Source of the DNA: a virus
IMG/VR virus record: IMGVR_UViG_3300037070_003571
Coordinates: 1-43,133 of that record
Reading direction: 5' to 3' (one strand)
DNA length: 43,133 bases
In this document: piece by piece, positions 14,704-20,458 of the stretch
Layout of the letters: every line of letters begins with the position of its first letter
How positions within the stretch are numbered: the first letter of the stretch is position 1
Translations under genes and position numbers: made by a program
The notes under the pieces: model-generated
What the model saw: the letters and a program-made list of their open reading frames with translations, nothing else
The model's database searches: none
Told to the model about the DNA's origin: nothing

Positions 14704-14952
14704 ATGATCCGTGTCGAAACCGTCACGGCGCCCGCCGTCTGGGCGTCCTACCTGATCAACGGCGACGCCTCAGGCATCACCGATCAGGACCGCGAGGCCT
14801 GCGACGCATGGCACGCCGCGCAAGCGCCGTTCTACGTAGTCAGCTGCACCGACGACGACCCCCGTTTCACGTGGAGCTACAGGCTCCACGGCGGCAACGC
14901 CGGGGGCGGCGACGTCCTCGACTACATCCTTCATTCTACCGAGGAGGCCTGA
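14704..14952 (+). CDS. 82-residue acidic hypothetical
   Basis: Starts MIRVETVTAPAVWASYLINGD with Shine-Dalgarno AAGGAGG. Acidic and aromatic, with a conserved-looking end (GGDVLDYILHSTEEA). I recall similar small proteins in many phages of diverse hosts, without known function. Ends in the junction module. Confidence 0.65.
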   Translation: MIRVETVTAPAVWASYLINGDASGITDQDREACDAWHAAQAPFYVVSCTDDDPRFTWSYRLHGGNAGGGDVLDYILHSTEEA

Positions 14953-14956
14953 GGCC

Positions 14957-15190
14957 ATGAAAACTGGCTCCGTAGCTCACGCGCTGGACACTCTGGAGCG
15001 TGACCTCATCATCGAAGAAACCGACTGGCCAAAGGCCACGGTGCAAGCCCTCGCGCGGCGCGCCGGCGGCTACGACTCCAACGGCGTACGCGTCAAAATG
15101 AACGTGCGCTTCCCCAAGGGCGGCCCCGTCGAGGGCGTCCGCTGGTTCGAGGCCATCGAAATCCCCTACGCACGCAGATGGGGGGCCTGA
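14957..15190 (+). CDS. 77-residue hypothetical
   Basis: Contains an amphipathic helix (VAHALDTLERDLIIEETDW), a basic helix (KATVQALARRAGGY) and a strand (GVRVKMNVRFPKG). It might be a small DNA-binding or modulator protein. No family recognised. Followed by hairpin 3. Confidence 0.6.
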   Translation: MKTGSVAHALDTLERDLIIEETDWPKATVQALARRAGGYDSNGVRVKMNVRFPKGGPVEGVRWFEAIEIPYARRWGA

Positions 15191-15199
15191 CACGCGACC

Positions 15200-15223
15200 T
15201 AGCCGGCTCTCCGGAGCCGGCTA
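15200..15223 (+). promoter_or_regulatory. Intercistronic hairpin 3 with UNCG loop
   Basis: TAGCCGGCTC pairs perfectly with GAGCCGGCTA around TCCG, a C(UNCG)G tetraloop known to be unusually stable in RNA. Located between the genes at 14957 and 15268. Confidence 0.55.
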
Positions 15224-15267
15224 CACCGTGCGCCATGCACGCCAACCCGGGCAGGAGGCCCAACCCC

Positions 15268-15510
15268 ATGCAATCCAAGCGTTACGACGGCGTCCTGTGC
15301 CGCCTCATCGACAAGGCCACCGGGCGCGAGCTTCGGGCTGGCGACACCGTCACCGACTTTCGGGGCGAAGCCCTTGTGCTGCGCGGCGGTCGGGCGCCGC
15401 ACAAGTGCAGCAGCCAGGGCCATGTCACGGTCTCGCGACCGGGCTTCAACCCTAGCGACTACGGCGCCGAGTACTATGCCAGCGTGATTAACGCCAAATG
15501 GGAGGCCTGA
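15268..15510 (+). CDS. 80-residue beta-rich hypothetical
   Basis: MQSKRYDGVLCRLIDKATGRELRAGDTVTDFRGE... reads as successive beta strands with Gly/Asp turns, followed by a basic loop (GRAPHKCSSQGH). A small beta-barrel is plausible. Similar phage proteins with a TGRELRxGDTVTDFRGE core seem familiar, but the function is unknown. Shine-Dalgarno GCAGGAGG. Confidence 0.65.
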   Translation: MQSKRYDGVLCRLIDKATGRELRAGDTVTDFRGEALVLRGGRAPHKCSSQGHVTVSRPGFNPSDYGAEYYASVINAKWEA

Positions 15511-15514
15511 GGCC

Positions 15515-15757
15515 ATGAGTTATCGCGACCTGCTCCCCGAGGAGCACGAGGCCCTGGAGGCCTTCGCCGACGCCTTCGGGCGCCGCTGGAGGGACACCCT
15601 CGGCAACACCTACTGGTACAACGCCCGCGTCTGGGAGGGGGGCAGGCCCGGCATGGGCTCGACCCTGCACCGCATCCGCAACGACTTCGGGCCGGCGTGG
15701 CTCTGGGACATCTACAAACCCCGCAAGAGCTACAAACCCCGCAAGAAGGACGCCTGA
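15515..15757 (+). CDS. 80-residue aromatic-rich hypothetical
   Basis: Acidic N-terminal helix (EEHEALEAFADAFGRRW), then Trp/Tyr-rich loops, then a tandem repeat YKPRKSYKPRKKDA at the basic C-terminus. The repeated YKPRK may bind nucleic acid. Junction modules on both sides. Confidence 0.6.
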   Translation: MSYRDLLPEEHEALEAFADAFGRRWRDTLGNTYWYNARVWEGGRPGMGSTLHRIRNDFGPAWLWDIYKPRKSYKPRKKDA

Positions 15758-15761
15758 GGCC

Positions 15762-15947
15762 ATGATCAATCGCCGAGTTGAAATCCCCCCCTACGCCCGC
15801 CAGCGCCAGGAGGGCGAGCGCTACGGCCTCGCCCTGGAGCGCAAGACCCTGGTCAGCGGCCCCAACGCGGGCCGCGAGGCCGTCGTGGTGCTGCTCGACA
15901 GCGGCGCCCACCGCACCTACGTCGCCGCCGATTGCAGGTGGCTGTGA
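15762..15947 (+). CDS. 61-residue hypothetical
   Basis: A compact basic protein (RRVEIPPYARQRQEGERYGL...) with beta strands at VVVLLDSG and TYVAADCRWL. It could be a KOW/SH3-like mini-domain, by pattern only. The stop overlaps the next ATG. Confidence 0.6.
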   Translation: MINRRVEIPPYARQRQEGERYGLALERKTLVSGPNAGREAVVVLLDSGAHRTYVAADCRWL

Positions 15948-16102
15948 TGACCCGCACCCACCCCCTGGCCCTGGCCCGGCGCGCTCGCGCCCTGGCCATG
16001 TTCTCCACCGGCGACGAGCGGACCTTCTGGGTCCGCCGCGCCCTCACCCACCTCGCGGACGCACGCCACCAGCGCGGCGCCGCTCGCCTGATCGGAGCTT
16101 GA
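15947..16102 (+). CDS. 51-residue basic hypothetical
   Basis: Arg/Ala/His-rich helical protein (THPLALARRARALAMFSTGD, then RRALTHLADARHQRGAA). ATG overlaps the previous stop. Strong positive charge suggests nucleic-acid contact. Confidence 0.55.
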   Translation: MTRTHPLALARRARALAMFSTGDERTFWVRRALTHLADARHQRGAARLIGA

Positions 16103-16105
16103 GCC

Positions 16106-16348
16106 ATGACCCACTTCGCCCTGACCCGCGTCTATGAGATCAGCGTCCTACGCCACCGCTTCGCCCTCGCCAGCGAGGCCCTTGAGGCCGCCCTGGCGTT
16201 CGAATGCGGCCACACCGACTTCCTTGATTACGAGATTACCTACAGCGAAGGTGATCAGACGGAGACCTCCGAGGCCGATGGCTGGTCCGTCGAGGTCATG
16301 CGCGTCAACCCCCGCGACCGCCTGGGCAACCTCGCCCCCAAGGCCTAA
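16106..16348 (+). CDS. 80-residue acidic hypothetical
   Basis: A beta-alpha-beta pattern (ALTRVYEISVLRHRFALASEALEAALAFE) with an acidic Thr/Glu-rich loop (YSEGDQTETSEADG). Resembles the strand-helix mini-protein at 14139. Followed by hairpin 4. Confidence 0.6.
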   Translation: MTHFALTRVYEISVLRHRFALASEALEAALAFECGHTDFLDYEITYSEGDQTETSEADGWSVEVMRVNPRDRLGNLAPKA

Positions 16349-16357
16349 CGCCGGGCC

Positions 16358-16381
16358 AGCGGTCCCCTCCGGGGGGCCGCT
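16358..16381 (+). promoter_or_regulatory. Intercistronic hairpin 4 with UNCG loop
   Basis: A ten-pair stem with one T-G wobble closes on C(TCCG)G, the same hyperstable tetraloop class as hairpin 3. It lies in the 74-base gap before the gene at 16423. Confidence 0.5.
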
Positions 16382-16422
16382 CACCGGGCGCCCGCCCGAT
16401 CCCCACCGTCAACGGAGACACC

Positions 16423-16740
16423 ATGTCCAAGCACACCATCCACGACCCCGCCGAGGCCCGCATCGCCAAGAAGGTGGTGGACTGCCTGCTGGCCGCCTAT
16501 CCCAAGGTCGCCGTCTGGGAAGGCGAGGACTGGGCGCTGAAGGGTTCAGCCGACAAGGCCGCGATCATGCTCGCCCTGGCCAGCACCGACAGCGACCGCC
16601 TGCTGGTCAACCACGAAGGCAAGCGCGCCATGGTCTGGCTGATCTGGGGCAACGGCTGCGACCTGATCAGCGACTACAGCACCGTCCTTGAAGACGTGCT
16701 GAAGCCCGCCACCGACTACGCCAACACCCAGGAGGCCTAG
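16423..16740 (+). CDS. 105-residue hypothetical
   Basis: One of the larger array members. N-terminal helix (AEARIAKKVVDCLLAAYP), acidic Trp-containing strand (VAVWEGEDWALKG), then helix and a strand GKRAMVWLIWGNG. It resembles small alpha/beta phage proteins of unknown role. Shine-Dalgarno CGGAGA; ends ...TQEA in the junction module. Confidence 0.65.
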   Translation: MSKHTIHDPAEARIAKKVVDCLLAAYPKVAVWEGEDWALKGSADKAAIMLALASTDSDRLLVNHEGKRAMVWLIWGNGCDLISDYSTVLEDVLKPATDYANTQEA

Positions 16741-16744
16741 GCCC

Positions 16745-17041
16745 ATGACCACCCCCCAACCCTACCGGGTCAGCGTCAACGCGGCCCGGGGCGCTCCCAT
16801 GGGACGCCCCGACACCGGCGCCATCGATCCCGACAGCCGCGCGCGCCGGGTCCGCCTGCGCTCCGTCCCGCTCCATGAGGGCTATGACCCCGGCGGCGCC
16901 TATTGGGGCGAGCGTCGCCCCGGGGAGATGCTGTTCTGCGCCTGGAGCCGCGACTTCGTCCGGTTCATGGACGCCAGGAGCTACCTGCTGGTCGAGGAGA
17001 TGATCCGGCGCCAGTTCCCCAACGCGGAGTTCTGCGGATGA
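16745..17041 (+). CDS. 98-residue hypothetical
   Basis: Starts with a beta-like RVSVNAARGAPMG, has RLRSVPLHEGYDPGGAYWG in the centre and FVRFMDARSYLLVEEMIRRQFP near the end. I recall this GGAYWG-type core in phage proteins of several hosts, always unassigned. The stop overlaps the next ATG. Confidence 0.65.
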   Translation: MTTPQPYRVSVNAARGAPMGRPDTGAIDPDSRARRVRLRSVPLHEGYDPGGAYWGERRPGEMLFCAWSRDFVRFMDARSYLLVEEMIRRQFPNAEFCG

Positions 17042-17220
17042 CCCTCACCCCCCTGGAGCAGCGCCTACTGGGGACGCTGACCGCCTTCGAAGCCCTGATG
17101 CAGCAGCATCGGGGCTACCCCCCGTTCACCGTCCTGCACCGACTGCGCATCCGCATCGGCCAGGACATGCTTGTCGCCAACCGCACCGCCGTCGAGCGGC
17201 GCCAGAAAGAGGAGGCCTAG
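17038..17220 (+). CDS. 60-residue helical hypothetical
   Basis: Helical protein (TPLEQRLLGTLTAFEALMQQH) with a basic end (RTAVERRQKEEA). ATGA overlap with the upstream gene, junction module downstream. Confidence 0.6.
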   Translation: MTLTPLEQRLLGTLTAFEALMQQHRGYPPFTVLHRLRIRIGQDMLVANRTAVERRQKEEA

Positions 17221-17224
17221 GCCC

Positions 17225-17407
17225 ATGGACGACGACCTCACCTACAGCATTGTCCAGGTCGGGCTGCCTGACCGCTGGCGCCCAGCCGGAACCTGGGCCT
17301 TCACGCTCAGCGACGGCTCGCATTGCGGCACCGGGTTCACCTCTGTTGATGCGGCTGACGCCGCCGCACGGCGCCACATGCAGGCCCTGACCGAGAGGGC
17401 CCCATGA
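17225..17407 (+). CDS. 60-residue hypothetical
   Basis: Strand-rich start (LTYSIVQVGLPDRW) followed by an Ala-rich helix (SVDAADAAARRHMQAL). Preceded by a perfect GAGGAGGCCTAGGCCC-ATG junction. The stop overlaps the next ATG. Confidence 0.6.
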   Translation: MDDDLTYSIVQVGLPDRWRPAGTWAFTLSDGSHCGTGFTSVDAADAAARRHMQALTERAP

Positions 17408-17640
17408 CCCCCGAGGAACTGCGCCAAGCGCGCGAGGACCTGGGCCTCATGTGGGGCCTGGGCAGGCCCCTGCAGATGCAGGAGCTGGGCCGCATCCTGC
17501 GGCTGGGGGGGCGGGACGTGGGCACCCAGGTCGGGCGCTGGGAGAAGGGCCTCCACAAGGTCCCCGGCCCCGCCGCCCTGGCCATCGAACTCATGCTGCG
17601 GGGCGCCAAGCCCCAGGCGATCATCAGGAAGGAGGGCTGA
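17404..17640 (+). CDS. Helix-turn-helix regulator, last of array
   Basis: 78 residues with an XRE-like pattern: LRQAREDLGLMWGLGRPLQM, then ELGRILRLGGRDVGTQVGRWEKG and PGPAALAIELMLRG. The VGRWEKG segment matches the recognition-helix/turn region of small phage HTH proteins. Its nearest relative in the window is the convergent protein at 17650-17922, which shares LG-MW-LGR, LGG-D-G and RW--G in order. Likely regulates this array or the convergent operon. Confidence 0.7.
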   Translation: MTPEELRQAREDLGLMWGLGRPLQMQELGRILRLGGRDVGTQVGRWEKGLHKVPGPAALAIELMLRGAKPQAIIRKEG

Positions 17641-17649
17641 GAGGCGCGA

Positions 17650-17922
17650 CTAGCCCGCGCTGCGGGGCCCTGGGAGCCTTCTGGAGGCTGCTGGGGCCTC
17701 CGGTAGCTCTGACGGGCGATAGCCCGCCAGCAGGGCCTGGAGCAGCCGTGAGCAGGGTCCTGATGGCTGAGAGGACCCGCTCACCCAGCGCTCGACCATC
17801 CGGCCAGGATCGGGGCCGCCCAGGCCAAGCTCGTGCGCCACCTCTTCCGGGTAGGCCGCCCGGCCCAGCCTCCACATGTGGCCCAGCTGGGTCAGCGCCG
17901 CGCGCACCTGCGCGGCGGTCAT
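17650..17922 (-). CDS. Helix-turn-helix paralogue of 17404 gene
   Basis: 90 residues from ATG 17922; a TTG at 17952 would add ten. It carries the same ordered pattern as the plus-strand gene ending ten bases away: LGHMWRLGR, ELGLGGPDPGRMVERWVSG and GPCSRLLQALLAGYRP. The C-terminal tail is Pro/Arg-rich. It is the last gene of the leftward replication operon. The two proteins appear to be diverged duplicates placed tail to tail, suggesting linked control of converging operons. Confidence 0.65.
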   Translation of the reverse strand: MTAAQVRAALTQLGHMWRLGRAAYPEEVAHELGLGGPDPGRMVERWVSGSSQPSGPCSRLLQALLAGYRPSELPEAPAASRRLPGPRSAG

Positions 17923-17938
17923 CACCGGGATCAACGTC

Positions 17939-18244
17939 TCATTCGGCGACAAGGCCCAACTCCCACGCCATGCTGGCGATCACCGCCCGGCATTCGGAGC
18001 GGCCCACTTCGGTCAGCCGGTAGCCCCTGCCCCGGTCGCAGTCGAGCGCCTCCGAGTTGAGTGCGCTCCTCAGCCGGCAGACATGCCACCGCACCGCCCC
18101 CTCCGTCACCCCGCAGGCCAGCGACAGCTCGTGGGCCTTCAACGGCCCCGGCTGGCTGTACAGCGCCGCCAGCATCCGCGCCTGCGAGGGCGGGATGCCC
18201 AGCCACTCGCCGAACGCCATCCAGCCGGCGGGGTAGCGGTCCAT
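17939..18244 (-). CDS. Winged-helix DNA-binding protein
   Basis: 101 residues. LGIPPSQARMLAALYSQPGP followed by LKAHELSLACGVTEGAVRWHVCRLRSAL, ending in RGRGYRLTEVGR, closely resembles the winged-helix fold of response-regulator output domains, with the RGxGY wing. No receiver domain is present, so it is a stand-alone regulator. Co-translated with the gene above (TGATG overlap). Confidence 0.7.
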   Translation of the reverse strand: MDRYPAGWMAFGEWLGIPPSQARMLAALYSQPGPLKAHELSLACGVTEGAVRWHVCRLRSALNSEALDCDRGRGYRLTEVGRSECRAVIASMAWELGLVAE

Positions 18245-18519
18245 CAGACGCCGCGCCGATCTGCATGGCCGAACGGCAGCGGCTCCACCAGCTTGATCCG
18301 CCAGCGCTCCAGCACCCGCATGGCCTGGGGCTTGGCCTTCAGCCGCATGTAGGCCGTCACGGTGTGCGGCGTCAGCCTGCCTCCGCGAGCCATCGGCGGC
18401 GCCGAGCCGCTGAGCGCGGCCCCCGACAGGTAGCTCTCAGCGAACTCCGGATAGGTGTCCTGCGCCATTTCGTCCCACAGGTCCCGGGGGACTGTCAGCG
18501 GCAGCTTCGGCTCTGGCAT
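18244..18519 (-). CDS. 91-residue hypothetical
   Basis: Strong Shine-Dalgarno (GGAGGAG) before ATG 18519, inside the end of the upstream gene. Residues about 10-30 look like a folded helix pair. The C-terminal half is basic (YMRLKAKPQAMRVLERWRIKL). No family recognised; DNA or helicase binding would suit its place after the replication-like gene. Confidence 0.6.
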   Translation of the reverse strand: MPEPKLPLTVPRDLWDEMAQDTYPEFAESYLSGAALSGSAPPMARGGRLTPHTVTAYMRLKAKPQAMRVLERWRIKLVEPLPFGHADRRGV

Positions 18520-19189
18520 CGCGCTCCTCCAGCAGCTTGAGGTAATCGTTGGTCCTGGTGGCCAGCTCGGCGGGCGGGACAGTCGCCAGGGTCCGGAACA
18601 GCCCCGGCTCGGCGCCGGCCTTGGCGTCGGCCCACTCCCGCCAGCGGTCGTTCTGGATCAGCCGGTGGACGCCCTTGGCGTACTCGCCGCCGTACTCGCC
18701 GCTGAACGCCGCGCTGAGGCCCGCCAGCACCCTGGCCGGGTCCGCGCCACGGCCCACCGCCGCCCTCAGCGCTTCGGTGGTCTCGGCCTGGCTGGATCGC
18801 TTGCGGGCCAGCTGGGGCGAGGCCTGCCAAATTTCCCGAGACCACTCGGCGAGCGACTTTCCGGCGGAAGGGGGGACGTTAGGGGGGAAGGTTTCGGGGA
18901 GAAGTGGTTGGGTTTCTTTAGGGGTCTGGGGACCTTCTTTTCTTGGAGGAGAGGGGGGCTTTGGTGACGTCGTCGGTGACGTCGCTGCGTCACGCTTCCT
19001 TGCCCGGTATTTCGCCTGTCTTTTCCGCTGCATAGCAAGGTGTTGGACGCGGGTGACGTCGTCGGTGACGTCGTTTTCGTCGTCGGTGACGTCGTCGAAG
19101 TCCGCCGCCATCGCCTCGGCCACCAGGGCGATTTCCGTGGGGGTCAGGCCCAGGCGGCCCAGCGTGCGGATGGTCAGCGGGCCCATCAT
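18437..19189 (-). CDS. Putative replication initiation/organiser protein
   Basis: 250 residues from ATG 19189, overlapping the upstream stop. An N-terminal helical region (LGRLGLTPTEIALVAEAMAADF) is followed by a repeated acidic DDVTDD stretch, a basic segment (QRKRQAKYRARKRD), a Pro/Thr/Ser linker, and a C-terminal domain ending YAKGVHRLIQNDRWREW. That ending matches the LxxxRW signature at the end of many phage replisome-organiser and helicase-loader proteins. The acidic repeat is encoded by iteron-like DNA repeats, as the lambda origin lies within O. The assignment is by architecture, not by a proven homologue. It overlaps the next gene by 83 bases. Confidence 0.6.
   Translation of the reverse strand: MMGPLTIRTLGRLGLTPTEIALVAEAMAADFDDVTDDENDVTDDVTRVQHLAMQRKRQAKYRARKRDAATSPTTSPKPPSPPRKEGPQTPKETQPLLPETFPPNVPPSAGKSLAEWSREIWQASPQLARKRSSQAETTEALRAAVGRGADPARVLAGLSAAFSGEYGGEYAKGVHRLIQNDRWREWADAKAGAEPGLFRTLATVPPAELATRTNDYLKLLEERDARAEAAADSPPGPVGRNGAGHLSGVR
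18963..19094. repeat. Iteron-like repeats, candidate replication origin
   Basis: Five perfect copies of GGTGACGTCG in one orientation: 18963-18972, 18975-18984, 19052-19061, 19064-19073 and 19085-19094. Two adjacent pairs have exact 12-base spacing. Each contains the palindrome GACGTC. A relatively T-rich stretch lies to the left (18880-18960). All lie inside the replication-like gene, the arrangement known from lambda O. The repeats also encode the acidic peptide, so coding constraint is an alternative. Confidence 0.55.
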
Positions 19190-19368
19190 CGCCGGACCCC
19201 CAGGCTGCGCCACGCGGCGATGTCGGCCTCGGTGGCCCGGTCCTCGCCGTCGAGGATGTCCCTGGCCCGCTCGGGGCCGTACAGCCACACCAGCTTGGCC
19301 GCCAACTCAGCCCAGGCCGGTGACAGCTGCTGGCCCTCCATGGCCTTGCGGAGGTCCTCGCTGGTCAT
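19186..19368 (-). CDS. 60-residue helical hypothetical
   Basis: Helical protein (SEDLRKAMEGQQLSPAWAEL, then LVWLYGPERARDIL). Coupled by ATGA overlaps on both sides, between a VRR-NUC nuclease and the replication-like protein. It may be a small replication accessory factor. Confidence 0.6.
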   Translation of the reverse strand: MTSEDLRKAMEGQQLSPAWAELAAKLVWLYGPERARDILDGEDRATEADIAAWRSLGVRR

Positions 19369-19721
19369 GCCGCGATCCTGAGCGGGACGCCCCAGGCCTC
19401 CAGGGTGATGATCACCTCATCCAGGGACCTGCAGCAGGCCCACAGGCCGCCGGACATCTTCAGGTGCTGGCCGAAGGCCTTCTGGCTGTCGGTCAGCGCG
19501 CCGCCCTTGGCCTTCAGCTCGATGCAGCCCAGCTGCCCGCCGGGGAGCACGATGCAGATGTCGGGCACGCCCGACTTGACCCCCAGGGCATAGAGCACGC
19601 CCATCTCCCACCGCTTGCGGGTTCCGCGCTGGTTGGGCGTCGACCACCACAGCAGCTCAGGCGCCGCCGTCCGCAGCAGCTGGGCGACAGATCGATGCAA
19701 CTGCTCCTCGGGCCGGCGCAC
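19365..19721 (-). CDS. VRR-NUC domain nuclease
   Basis: 118 residues. Stand-alone VRR-NUC proteins are PD-(D/E)xK-type nucleases found in phages, often linked to replication and Holliday-junction or flap processing. Here GVPD (51-54) carries the Asp, IELKAK (67-72) carries the Glu-x-Lys, and SQKAF with Gln80 follows. The N-terminal helix LHRSVAQLLRTAAP is typical of the family, and the length is normal for the single-domain form. It lies in the leftward replication operon, two genes before the possible initiator. Confidence 0.85.
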   Translation of the reverse strand: MRRPEEQLHRSVAQLLRTAAPELLWWSTPNQRGTRKRWEMGVLYALGVKSGVPDICIVLPGGQLGCIELKAKGGALTDSQKAFGQHLKMSGGLWACCRSLDEVIITLEAWGVPLRIAA

Positions 19722-19731
19722 CGGCGCCTCC

Positions 19732-19941
19732 TCACAACCCTGGTTGATGGCGGGGGTATCGGTTCGGCAGACCCAGGCGCTGGGCGGCCCTGATGGCCAC
19801 CCAGGAGCCCCGGAGGCGGACCCGCTGGACGGCGCTGGCCCTGACGCCCAGTCGTTTGGCGATGTCGGCGTGGCGCTCGCCTTGGGGGGCCAACAGGATG
19901 GCCTCGATCAGCTCATCGCTCATCGCCGGGTGCGGCATCAC
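19732..19941 (-). CDS. Small helix-turn-helix protein
   Basis: 69 residues. The centre IEAILLAPQGERHADIAKRL followed by GVRASAVQRVRLRGSW reads as a compact HTH. Coupled to the upstream gene. It may act as an additional early regulator. Confidence 0.65.
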   Translation of the reverse strand: MMPHPAMSDELIEAILLAPQGERHADIAKRLGVRASAVQRVRLRGSWVAIRAAQRLGLPNRYPRHQPGL

Positions 19942-20150
19942 CTGGCCCCCTGTCGCCAGTGCGGCTTGGCCTGGGCCACCGTCCAGCTGGAGCCCCAGCC
20001 CCGCAGCACCACCCGGTCGCCCTCGCCCACCTGCGGCGGCAAACTCACCGCCACCGACCTCAGGCCGACCTTGCAGACGCCCATCAGGTGGGCGTCGCCG
20101 TTGATGTAGGTGCGCAGGACGGTGGCAGGGCGCTGGACAACCTTGGGCAT
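19938..20150 (-). CDS. 70-residue hypothetical
   Basis: From ATG 20150, one base after the Cro-like gene's stop. Beta-rich pattern (VLRTYINGDAHLMGVCKVGL, then VAVSLPPQVGEGDRVVLRGW) suggests a small barrel. The longer upstream frame overlaps the Cro-like gene and is unlikely. Function unknown. Confidence 0.6.
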   Translation of the reverse strand: MPKVVQRPATVLRTYINGDAHLMGVCKVGLRSVAVSLPPQVGEGDRVVLRGWGSSWTVAQAKPHWRQGAR

Positions 20151-20151
20151 T

Positions 20152-20352
20152 TCAAGCCGCCACTGCGGCGGGCCAGCTATGGATGGGAACGCGATACTCG
20201 GTCGCGCGCTCAATCCGCATCGCTAGTGTTAAGCTTGGTTGTCGCTCACCAAGCTTAAGACGGACAAGGTGGCAGCGGCTGCACCCGACTCGCCGCGCCA
20301 GTTCGGCGCAGCTCGGGGCATTTGGGGTGGTCAGGTAATCGTGAAGCGTCAT
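20152..20352 (-). CDS. Cro-like helix-turn-helix repressor
   Basis: 66 residues. SCAELARRVGCSRCHLVRLK (14-33) is a clear HTH, followed by a helix LTLAMRIERATEY as in YdaS/Cro-type phage proteins. It is the first gene of the leftward replication operon and divergent from the CI-like gene at 20459, which is the layout of a lambda-type switch. An 11-bp inverted repeat lies within the HTH-coding part (20229-20258). The ATG has only a weak Shine-Dalgarno. Confidence 0.75.
   Translation of the reverse strand: MTLHDYLTTPNAPSCAELARRVGCSRCHLVRLKLGERQPSLTLAMRIERATEYRVPIHSWPAAVAA
20229..20258. promoter_or_regulatory. Perfect inverted repeat inside Cro-like gene
   Basis: TTAAGCTTGGT and ACCAAGCTTAA (11 bp each) flank eight bases. 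It is longer than expected by chance at this position and AT-richer than its surroundings. Possible uses are an internal operator or an RNA hairpin that limits translation. Confidence 0.45.
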
Positions 20353-20458
20353 AGCGCCGCTATCGTTGTCCCCGTGGCGGGCTTCTTGCAAGCTGGACCG
20401 TGCCGCAGGGACGCAATTTTTATCAGGTGCGGGAACAGTCCCGCAAGAAGGAGCCCGA
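20350..20458. promoter_or_regulatory. Divergent promoter/operator region of the switch
   Basis: The 106 bases between the two regulators hold two symmetric sites. TGCGGGA-ACAG-TCCCGCA (20428-20445) is a 7-bp operator-like inverted repeat just before the CI-like gene. ATAGC-GCC-GCTAT (20351-20363) overlaps the Cro-like start codon. TTTTTAT at 20417-20423 could be part of a rightward -10. AAGGAG precedes ATG 20459. Confidence 0.5.

Larger units (their letters stand above)
13437..17228 (+). repeat. Recurring stop/Shine-Dalgarno junction module
   Basis: At most junctions in this array the sequence between genes is a variant of GAGGAGGCCTGAGGCCATG. The Shine-Dalgarno is inside the last codons of the upstream gene (often ending ...EEA or ...KA), the stop is TGA or TAG, and GGCC-ATG follows. 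Clear copies precede starts at 14012, 14319, 14570, 14957, 15515, 15762, 16745 and 17225; related AGGAGGCCCAACC forms precede 14704 and 15268. The core GGCCTNAGGCC is also an inverted repeat. The coupling is visible; a role in cassette shuffling is inference. Confidence 0.75.

Noticed and set aside
18437-18519. Possibility that the replication-like gene should end earlier because of the 83-base overlap
   Set aside because: The overlapping downstream gene has a strong Shine-Dalgarno within the end of this gene, which is compatible with both being used.
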